DNA from: Spirosoma aureum
GTDB lineage: Bacteria; Bacteroidota; Bacteroidia; Cytophagales; Spirosomataceae
Reading direction: 5' to 3'
DNA: 64,000 nt
Assembly (NCBI RefSeq): GCF_011604685.1
Contig: NZ_CP050063.1
Coordinates: 2,688,501-2,752,500, forward strand
Made by a program: the position numbers and the translations under genes. Positions 7,965 through 14,438 of this stretch are shown in pieces. The first letter of the stretch is position 1. Every line of letters begins with the position of its first letter. The notes beneath the pieces were generated by a model. It was not told the DNA's origin, ran no database searches, and saw only the letters and a program-made list of their open reading frames with translations.

Positions 7965-8972
7965 ATGGACTTCTGCTATTTTATCGGAATCGACATTGCT
8001 AAAGATACACTTGATTGGGCCGTTTGGACTCAACAGGGAGTAGTGCTCAACACACATACGGCTAACTCGGTGGCTGGTATTAAGACTGCTTTAGCCGAGT
8101 TCAAAGTCCTGCCTGGCTGGAATGCTAAACAGGTCGTTCTATGCATGGAACATACGGGTATTTACAGTGCCCACTTGTTGGAGATACTCTACGAGTTGAA
8201 GTTACCAGTCTGGCTCGAATCATCCTTGCAGATCAAGCAAGCGGGTGGGATGCAACGAGGTAAAACTGATAAAGTCGATGCTCAACGAATCGCCCAGTAC
8301 GCGTTTCGTTTCCGCGACCAGATACGTTTATGGGAGCCACCACGCGAGGTAATCCAAAAACTGGCCTTGCTGAGCGCTACCCGCCAGCGGCTCAATCAAG
8401 CCTATAATTTACTAGCCGTTCCGGCATCTGAGCAGGAAACGTTTATTGGCCGTTCTCTGAAAAAGACTCTAAAGGACAATATCAAGAAGTCGTTGGCGGC
8501 CCTTAGAGAGGAACAGAAAGCCGTTGATCAACAGATCCACCAACTTGTTCAAGACGATGCCCGGCTGAAAGAGCTTTTCGATCTGATGGTTTCGGTTCCA
8601 GGAATTGGCCCCGTCATTGCCACTGAGTTACTCATTGCCACCAATGAAATGCAGACCATCAGTGATCCCAAAAAGTTAGCCTGCCACGCTGGGGTGGCCC
8701 CTTTTGAGTACCGATCCGGTAGCAGCATCCGAGGCAAGACCCGAGTGAGTCACCAAGCCCGTAAGCGTTTAAAGTCGCTGCTTCATATGGGAACGATGTT
8801 AGCCATCCAGATGAAGGGCGACCTTCAGGATTATTATCAGCGTAAGCTAAGTGAAGGTAAGCACACAATGCTGGTGCTCAACGCGGTTCGCAACAAGTTA
8901 ATTCATCGCGTTTGCGCTGTTGTGCGTCGGGGCGAGAAATATGATAAATTTTATACCCCTTCGTTTGTTTAA
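7965..8972 (+). CDS. IS110-family transposase (bridge-RNA-guided recombinase)
   Basis: 335 residues from the ATG at 7965. The frame also contains TTG codons upstream, but copies B and D share the same ATGGAC start, which decides it. The N-terminal RuvC-like DEDD domain starts YFIGIDIAKDTLDWAVW and includes MEHTGIYSAHL and KTDKVDAQRIA. The C-terminal Transposase_20 domain contains SVPGIGPVIATELL, ACHAGVAPFEYRSGSSIRGK with the conserved Ser region, and ARKRLKSLLHMG. Such enzymes join donor and target without hairpin ends, guided by an RNA from the non-coding end. The gene is complete with no frameshift. Confidence 0.93.
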   Translation: MDFCYFIGIDIAKDTLDWAVWTQQGVVLNTHTANSVAGIKTALAEFKVLPGWNAKQVVLCMEHTGIYSAHLLEILYELKLPVWLESSLQIKQAGGMQRGKTDKVDAQRIAQYAFRFRDQIRLWEPPREVIQKLALLSATRQRLNQAYNLLAVPASEQETFIGRSLKKTLKDNIKKSLAALREEQKAVDQQIHQLVQDDARLKELFDLMVSVPGIGPVIATELLIATNEMQTISDPKKLACHAGVAPFEYRSGSSIRGKTRVSHQARKRLKSLLHMGTMLAIQMKGDLQDYYQRKLSEGKHTMLVLNAVRNKLIHRVCAVVRRGEKYDKFYTPSFV

Positions 8973-9071
8973 CCCATAGAAATCGGTGCGGTTTATAGGG
9001 TTAAAGTGGCTGAGCACTAAGTAATCAAGCATTAAAATTCAAACTGAGGCACTACTTCTTTAAGGAAAGAA

Positions 9072-9878
9072 TCAGACCCTTGACGGTGATGAACCGTACA
9101 TTTTTTTAAAGGCAAACGAAAAATGCGACAGGTCTTCAAAGCCCAGATCGAGGTACACATCCGAGGGGGCTTTACCTTTTTCTTTTATTAGATAATGTGC
9201 TTCCTGTAGCCTTTTTTGCAGTAACCAGCGACTGGGTGAACTATGAAATATCTTCTCAAAATCCCGCTTAAACGTAGCAAGGCTTCTGCCCGTTAAGTAG
9301 GCAAACCGTTTCAACTCCACATTGAAGTGAAAGTTTTTGTTCATAAATCCTTCCAGATCAATTTTGCCCGGTTCCGAAAAGTCGAACAGCACGGTCTTTA
9401 ATTCCGGATTCGTTTGCAGCAAAATCAAAATTGCTTCCCGCAATTTTAAGGACTGTAGGTTTTCATTAGCCGGTTGCCGTAGCTGATCATAAGGCATCAG
9501 CGAATTCATGTAACTTTCGTAGAGTGGGGCAGGCTTCAATGGAAGAATGGTATCACCTTCCTGGTGTTTTTCTGCTTTGTAACCATATTCCAGACTCACA
9601 TTTCGAAGCGTTTCCTGGTCAAGATAAACGGAAATTGATTTAAAATCACCGCTTTCGGGTGGCTGCTTATTAAATTTAACCAGATGATTTCGCTTGCAGA
9701 ATCTGAAATCACCTTCATTAAAAATATACTCTTTATTGCCGTCATTCATGGTCAGCGTACCCGCAATCTGGTAACTGAAAATATGCTCAGGAATGAACTG
9801 TTCGCCCTCCCGGCTTCGGGTATGGTAGCAGGAATAGAGGATGTGTGCCGATCTCTTATCGTTTTCGGGCAGCGTCAT
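9072..9878 (-). CDS. AraC-family transcriptional regulator
   Basis: 268 residues with an N-terminal cupin-like sensing half (about 20-150, for example HIFSYQIAGTLTMNDGNKEYIFNEGDFRF) and a C-terminal pair of helix-turn-helix motifs (about 165-268: KRFAYLTGRSLATFKRDFEKIF, then PSDVYLDLGFEDLSHFSFAFKKMYGSSPSRV). The second helix-turn-helix has the classic AraC signature GF-x-D-x-S-x-F-x-x-x-FKK. Similar proteins control small stress or detoxification genes. It faces IS110 copy A convergently, and its target is probably a nearby SDR or itself, which is only inferred from position. Confidence 0.9.
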   Translation of the reverse strand: MTLPENDKRSAHILYSCYHTRSREGEQFIPEHIFSYQIAGTLTMNDGNKEYIFNEGDFRFCKRNHLVKFNKQPPESGDFKSISVYLDQETLRNVSLEYGYKAEKHQEGDTILPLKPAPLYESYMNSLMPYDQLRQPANENLQSLKLREAILILLQTNPELKTVLFDFSEPGKIDLEGFMNKNFHFNVELKRFAYLTGRSLATFKRDFEKIFHSSPSRWLLQKRLQEAHYLIKEKGKAPSDVYLDLGFEDLSHFSFAFKKMYGSSPSRV

Positions 9879-10114
9879 ACAGATACAGATTTATACAAAT
9901 AAACAGAAGCTGCTTAACTGCTTACGATAGCCTCCTTTCCAGAGCTTACAGCAAGTGGTTAAGCAGCTCCTATTATTAGAGCTTTTGCAATCTCGAACAG
10001 GGTTGTTAGTACGAGGTCAATGTGCTTAATGGTGAACAATAATTCGTACGAATAGAATCCCGCTGGACTAGTATATGAGTTCTAATGCTCCTTGCCAATA
10101 GGTCATTGATCCTG

Positions 10115-10915
10115 TTAAAAAGCCGAGCGGATGGTACCCCCATCGACACGCAGAACGGCACCACTTATATAATCGGCAAAAGAACTCGCCAGATACGAAA
10201 CGGCTCCGGCTATTTCTTCTGGGCGTCCAAAACGTCCTATATCATTTGGTACGAAATCACGGGCTGCATTTCGTTCAATCTCGTCCCAGGTTGTTCCCCA
10301 ACCTTTAGCTGGTGCAAGATTCATCAGCAACGCTTTAACGCTTGGGACAAGAATCGCTCCCGGCGCTACAACGTTCGAAGTCACTCCTGAATCTTTCAAC
10401 TCGCGGGCCAGCGAAACGGCCAGATTATGGCGAGCCGCCAACGAAGCATTATAATCGGGCTGCATCGGGATCGGTTGCTGGGCAAGGCCTCCTCCAATCT
10501 GAATGACACGACCCCAGCCTCGCTCACGCATCTGCGGCACCAGCCGGTGTATCATGCGCACGCCGGACAACACATTCGATTCATACGTCTCGATCCAGTT
10601 TTGGGGAGTTGCTTCCATCCAATTCATGTGGTGATAGGCGCCGGCGTTGTTGACCAGAATGTCGATTGCTCCGCCCTTCAAGGCCGTATTGGCTACTGTA
10701 TCAGCACCGGAATCTGTGGCCAGATCACCGATGGCAACATCAGCCTGACCACCTTCTAGGCGAATAACCTCCGCAACGGCATTGGCCCGATTTTCGTCAC
10801 GACCATGCACCACAACAGCTGCTCCTTCGGCGGCCAGCATCCTGACAATCGCTTCGCCCAAACCGGAACTCGATCCGGTCACCAAAGCACGTTTACCTAC
10901 TAATTTCAGGTCCAA
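10115..10915 (-). CDS. SDR-family oxidoreductase with substituted catalytic lysine
   Basis: 266 residues with a Rossmann fold: cofactor motif TGSSSGLGEA (about 14-23), NNAGAYHH, and the active-site tyrosine in DYNASLAARHN. Classical SDRs have Y-x-x-x-K; here the K position is Leu (codon TTG), although Asn, Ser and Tyr elements are otherwise in place. The C-terminal GGAVSYLASSFADYISGAVLRVDGG is typical of FabG-like enzymes. The missing Lys may mean altered activity or a subgroup that uses another residue. It is probably NAD(P)-dependent, cytoplasmic, with unknown substrate. Confidence 0.82.
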   Translation of the reverse strand: MDLKLVGKRALVTGSSSGLGEAIVRMLAAEGAAVVVHGRDENRANAVAEVIRLEGGQADVAIGDLATDSGADTVANTALKGGAIDILVNNAGAYHHMNWMEATPQNWIETYESNVLSGVRMIHRLVPQMRERGWGRVIQIGGGLAQQPIPMQPDYNASLAARHNLAVSLARELKDSGVTSNVVAPGAILVPSVKALLMNLAPAKGWGTTWDEIERNAARDFVPNDIGRFGRPEEIAGAVSYLASSFADYISGAVLRVDGGTIRSAF

Positions 10916-11091
10916 AATAACCTCCTTTTTTACTTTTTATTATTTTCTGACTTCCTGCAAACACTACTAGATATAAGCCATTAAGACCGTGTAGACGACT
11001 GAAATGCAGGGATATAATTTTATTGCAATAGATCAGTGAGATGACCTCCGGCAACAAGTAAACACCTGCTCTCGTGGCCGTTGTCAGTCAT

Positions 11092-11982
11092 TTAATCATT
11101 CCCCTTCCGGTTCACAAACGCTTTCCCTAACTCTGTTTCCAGAAAATTGGCGGCTTCATCATGATCGGTAGAGATGCTTACCGGCATCCATTTTTCGAAC
11201 TCAGCCTTTCGTTCGGCGTCGGCGTGTGTCAAAAGACTGGCTGCTTCACTGCCCAGTACCAAATGCACAGGTGGCTCCGGATGCTCGACCAGATCAATCA
11301 TTGCTTTTGCGGCCTTATCGGGATCACCCATTGGAACAAAGGAGCCGCTCTTAAAGTAATCGGCCCGTTGATTTACGGTCGATGCATAGTCGTCAATTTG
11401 CGGAGCATAGGTCATGGAGTCACCGGCCCAATCAGTACGAAATCCGCCGGGTTCTACGCTCGTTACCCGTATGCCAAGTGGAGCCACTTCTTTAGACAAT
11501 GCTTCACTAAAACCACCCAGTCCAAATTTAGCTGCCTGATACATGGTTAAACCGGCATTCCCAACTCGGCCTCCTACTGAACTGATTTGCAAAATACGGC
11601 CAGACCGCTGCTTACGCATGTAAGGCAACACAACGCGGGTTATTTCGATCGGCGCATAGAGGTTTGTTTCCAACTGGCTCCGTACCTGTTCGTCGGTAAA
11701 GGCTTCTGCAGCACCGACAATGCCAAAACCAGCATTATTTACCAATACGTCTATACGTCCAAAACGGATTATTGCCTGTTCAACAGCGGAGATGATCTGT
11801 GCTTTATCGGTAACATCCAGCTGGATCGGGTAGATCTGATCCGGATACGTTTGCGTGAGTTCTGCTAATTGTTCCGGCTTGCGGGCCGTTGCCACTACGG
11901 TATCGCCTTTGGCGAGCACTGCTTCGGTAAGGCTTCGTCCAAGCCCCCGGGAACTTCCTGTAATAAACCAAACTTTTGTCAT
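11092..11982 (-). CDS. SDR-family oxidoreductase (classical)
   Basis: 296 residues: the cofactor motif TGSSRGLGRSL sits right at the N terminus, NNAGFG is at about 86-91, and the active site YQAAKFGLGG keeps both Tyr and Lys, in contrast to the neighbouring SDR. The TGSSRGLG start, with an Arg, and the basic residues after beta-2 (ATARKPEQL) suggest NADP preference. The C-terminal extension fits the large FabG/YwfD-type group often annotated as retinol dehydrogenase-like. Upstream, 12026-12069 carries a compact repeat that could be its operator. The substrate cannot be predicted. Confidence 0.9.
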   Translation of the reverse strand: MTKVWFITGSSRGLGRSLTEAVLAKGDTVVATARKPEQLAELTQTYPDQIYPIQLDVTDKAQIISAVEQAIIRFGRIDVLVNNAGFGIVGAAEAFTDEQVRSQLETNLYAPIEITRVVLPYMRKQRSGRILQISSVGGRVGNAGLTMYQAAKFGLGGFSEALSKEVAPLGIRVTSVEPGGFRTDWAGDSMTYAPQIDDYASTVNQRADYFKSGSFVPMGDPDKAAKAMIDLVEHPEPPVHLVLGSEAASLLTHADAERKAEFEKWMPVSISTDHDEAANFLETELGKAFVNRKGND

Positions 11983-12025
11983 TGTCTGTGCTTTTTTTTG
12001 ACAAAGGTCGGCTGTATTTGTAGGG

Positions 12026-12069
12026 CCAACTTTGTTGAAACGCTCAAAGTTGGTTTGTTGAAACGCTCA
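12026..12069. promoter_or_regulatory. Operator-like repeat upstream of the SDR gene
   Basis: A 16-nt direct repeat (TTTGTTGAAACGCTCA) occurs at 12031-12046 and 12054-12069, start to start 23 bp. The first copy is also flanked by a 9-bp inverted repeat (CCAACTTTG at 12026-12034 with CAAAGTTGG at 12045-12053). It lies 45-90 bp before the SDR start codon, where regulator sites are expected. The regulator is unknown. Confidence 0.55.
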
Positions 12070-12093
12070 CATTAAACGGGAGGCTTCTTAATG

Positions 12094-12138
12094 CAAAGCG
12101 GGCCGGTATACCCTCAATGAGGTTTCCGGCCCGCTTTG
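12094..12138 (-). terminator. GC-rich terminator hairpin after the VOC gene
   Basis: A perfect 13-bp stem (CAAAGCGGGCCGG at 12094-12106 with 12126-12138) closes an 19-nt loop, 17 bp beyond the stop of the VOC gene. The T-run is short on either strand, so termination may be weak or bidirectional. Confidence 0.6.
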
Positions 12139-12154
12139 TTTATACGGAAATAGC

Positions 12155-12616
12155 TTACGCTTCTTCTAATGTTTTGATATCAAGCTTAGACATTTTCATC
12201 ATGGCCTCCATAACCCGTTTTGATTTCTCAGCGTCTTTGCTCTGCAACAGGCTATTCATTACGGACGGCACAATTTGCCACGATACCCCGAATTTGTCTT
12301 TGAGCCAGCCACAGGGCCCTTTTTCACCACCTTCAGAAAGCTTCTCCCAAAAATTGTCTACTTCCTCCTGAGTTTCGCAGTTAACAAAGAGTGAAATGCC
12401 TTCGGCAAATGTAAAATGGGGTCCACCATTCAAGGCTATAAATTCCTGTCCATCGAGGTGAAACATAACAGTCATTACCGTTCCTGCCGGTGCCGGACCT
12501 GCCTCGCCATACCGGGAAATATGGTCAATTTTTGCGTTTTTAAAAATCGACGTATACAAATTCGCGGCTTCTTCGGCCTGATCCTTGAACGTCAGGAATG
12601 TCGTGATCTTTTGCAT
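12155..12616 (-). CDS. VOC-family protein (PhnB/3-demethylubiquinone methyltransferase-like fold)
   Basis: The likely start is the Met at 12616 (MQKITTFLTFKDQAEEAANLYTSIFKN), giving 153 residues; the longer frame adds 39 residues unlike the family. The sequence has the PhnB-type glyoxalase fold: ITTFLTF start, FHLDGQEFIALNGGPHFTF, and the end WQIVPSVMNSLLQSKDAEKSKRVMEAMMKM. Proteins of this group are cytoplasmic, often found beside stress genes, and their reaction is generally not known despite the methyltransferase name. A hairpin follows as terminator. Confidence 0.88.
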   Translation of the reverse strand: MQKITTFLTFKDQAEEAANLYTSIFKNAKIDHISRYGEAGPAPAGTVMTVMFHLDGQEFIALNGGPHFTFAEGISLFVNCETQEEVDNFWEKLSEGGEKGPCGWLKDKFGVSWQIVPSVMNSLLQSKDAEKSKRVMEAMMKMSKLDIKTLEEA

Positions 12617-12811
12617 GTTGTTTACCTTGTTACTGATTAATACTAAGGCAAATATACGCTTGCTCGCCGTCGTTAAAGGAGGGTAAAAACGACAAAAAGA
12701 GGGGCTATTGCGGCACATTAGTAAACAAACCATACAATTCCCAAAATCAGATGAGATTAAGCATTTTCAGACTTTAGCGGGCATAGAAGTAACAGAAAGA
12801 TACGACTAATT

Positions 12812-13318
12812 CTATCTGAGGAAGGTTGCCGTTTGCGGCTGGGGCTGACTGGCGGGGTTTTTCTCCGAGGCACCAGCACGTCGCATAAGGAGACGGTCGA
12901 TCGAATAGCGACCACTGCCAATAAATAGTAAGGCCAGGCTCATGCCGAAAATGAGCAAGTCCATTTCGTAACCTTCTCCTTTCTGGTTGCCGAACCAGTT
13001 CATGGAGAAGCCAAATGGCAAATGCGTGGTCAGCATCGCTCCCAGCATAACGGCAAAGGTCGCCAGCGCATTTATCCGCCCCAGCAAACCCAGCAGCAGT
13101 CCGATAGCGCCAATCGTCTCGATACCAATGGTCAAAAGACCAATAAGCCAGGGAATATGAACCGTGTCGGTGAAGAAATGCATGGTATTGCTGAAACCAA
13201 AGCCGCCAAACCAACCGACAGCTTTCTGCAATCCATGATAGATCATTACTGTGCCGAGCGGCAAACGAAGTATCAATCCCGCCCAGTCGTTACGGGTGGC
13301 AATGAGTTTTTGAAACAT
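12812..13318 (-). CDS. DoxX-family membrane protein
   Basis: 168 residues with four predicted membrane segments: about 13-35, 50-75 (PWLIGLLTIGIETIGAIGLLLGL), 78-95 and 118-135. The segment LRLPLGTVMIYHGLQK with GWFGG is characteristic of DoxX/DoxD-like proteins, which are small quinone-pool-linked or redox-associated membrane proteins. The C-terminal tail is polar and cytoplasmic. A SnoaL-like pseudogene lies directly upstream on the same strand; the pairing with SnoaL/VOC genes fits a small accessory stress cluster. The precise role is not known. Confidence 0.88.
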   Translation of the reverse strand: MFQKLIATRNDWAGLILRLPLGTVMIYHGLQKAVGWFGGFGFSNTMHFFTDTVHIPWLIGLLTIGIETIGAIGLLLGLLGRINALATFAVMLGAMLTTHLPFGFSMNWFGNQKGEGYEMDLLIFGMSLALLFIGSGRYSIDRLLMRRAGASEKNPASQPQPQTATFLR

Positions 13319-13371
13319 GATGATGTTAGTTGTACGGTGATTAACCGTTGGGCTTCGATGATAAAAAGAGT

Positions 13372-13733
13372 TCAGGCGGGCACCGAATCATAGAAGAATT
13401 GCTCGCGAACGATTTTATCGTTGCGCCAGTGCTGCACCGATACCTGCGTGTAGTTTTTGCGACCCCACTCTTTGTGCGTATAGTCATACTGCCAAACGAC
13501 CATCGTTACGCCATCACCCGCGGCTGTGTCGAGTACCCTAGCCGTATGTACGGCCATGAGATTGCTATAAAACAGCTGTTCGCGCTGACGGTTTGCGGCT
13601 TTACCGATTGTAGGGGCAATGCATTTTCCTGCATGACGACCTGTTCGTCGTAGTAGTACTCAAAGGCATCTATTGCCCGGCCGTCGAGCACGAGCTGGTT
13701 CAGTTGTTGAATGTTGTTGAGGAGCTTATCCAT
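13372..13733 (-). pseudogene. Frameshifted SnoaL-like/NTF2-fold protein
   Basis: Two overlapping frames together make one SnoaL-like polypeptide. The first runs MDKLLNNIQQLNQLVLDGRAIDAFEYYYDEQVVMQENALP, and the other frame continues PTIGKAANRQREQLFYSNLMAVHTARVL to FFYDSVPA. Adding one base to the run of four G at 13613-13616 (C on the coding strand) joins them exactly. This is either a true frameshift or a homopolymer sequencing error. NTF2-fold proteins of this length are commonly cytoplasmic enzymes or binding proteins with no assignable reaction. It lies upstream of the DoxX gene. Confidence 0.75.
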
Positions 13734-13837
13734 TGCTTTGTCTTTTTATAATTATCGTCTTGTTTTGACAGGACAAAGCTACGGCAAGCCCTTAGGCGGG
13801 TTCCTTGATGTAGTTTAGGAAATAGTATTGATCTAGT

Positions 13838-14428
13838 TTAAGCTTTCCGGGTAGCCATTTGCTTTCGGATGCGGCTAAGAAACTCGGGTGTAAAACCTAA
13901 ATAGGAGGCGATCAGGTGTTGAGGAACACGCTGGTCGATACCAGGGTAACGCTCGATGAAGTGACGATAACGTTCCTCGGCGGTTTGGCTGATGGTGGCA
14001 ATCACGCGTTGTTCCGCTGCCACAAACGCCCGCTGACTGAGAATACGAAAAAATCGTTCAAATTTGGGGACACGCTCATACAGCTCGTCCATCGATGCCT
14101 GATCGATCTGTAAAAGCTCCGAGTCTTCGAGGGCGTCGGTATTGTAGGCCGCTGGCGATTGTGTCAGAAAACTATACAGATCGCCGGTCCACCAGTTTTC
14201 AACGGCGAACTGCACCACATGCTCGTCGCCACGATCGTCCACAAAATAGGTCCGTAGGCAACCTTTAAGCACAAATGAATCGAACTTGCATACGTCACCG
14301 GCTTGTACCAGATATTGGCGTTTGCGCAGCAGTTTATACTTCAGCAGCGAGGTGAAATAGTCCGTTTCGGCCGGTTCGAGCTGGATATACTGACCTACAT
14401 GAGCGAGGATCGGATCGTACATTGTCAT
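13838..14428 (-). CDS. Crp/Fnr-family transcriptional regulator
   Basis: 196 residues: an N-terminal cyclic-nucleotide-binding-type beta-roll (about 25-115, LVQAGDVCKFDSFVLKGCLRTYF, FAVENWWTGDLYSF) and a C-terminal winged helix ending LIASYLGFTPEFLSRIRKQM. That recognition-helix motif is the usual one for the short Crp/Fnr regulators of Bacteroidota. No Fe-S cysteine cluster is present, so oxygen sensing by FNR chemistry is unlikely. It is the first of three such regulators in the window (also 32090 and 43740). It may control the DoxX/SnoaL/VOC genes downstream on the same strand. Confidence 0.92.
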   Translation of the reverse strand: MTMYDPILAHVGQYIQLEPAETDYFTSLLKYKLLRKRQYLVQAGDVCKFDSFVLKGCLRTYFVDDRGDEHVVQFAVENWWTGDLYSFLTQSPAAYNTDALEDSELLQIDQASMDELYERVPKFERFFRILSQRAFVAAEQRVIATISQTAEERYRHFIERYPGIDQRVPQHLIASYLGFTPEFLSRIRKQMATRKA

Positions 14429-14438
14429 ACATCAACGC

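Larger units (their letters stand above)
7743..8984 (+). mobile_element. Intact IS110-family insertion sequence, copy A
   Basis: A 1,242-bp element bounded on the left by CTTTAGGTTTG and on the right by CCATAGAAATC. The same ends bound copies B and D, which fixes the borders to within one or two bases (a C may be shared at both ends). There are no terminal inverted repeats and no visible target duplication, as is normal for IS110. It holds a 220-nt non-coding left end and one full-length transposase. Unlike copies B and D it carries no disrupting micro-insertions, so it may be active. Confidence 0.88.
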
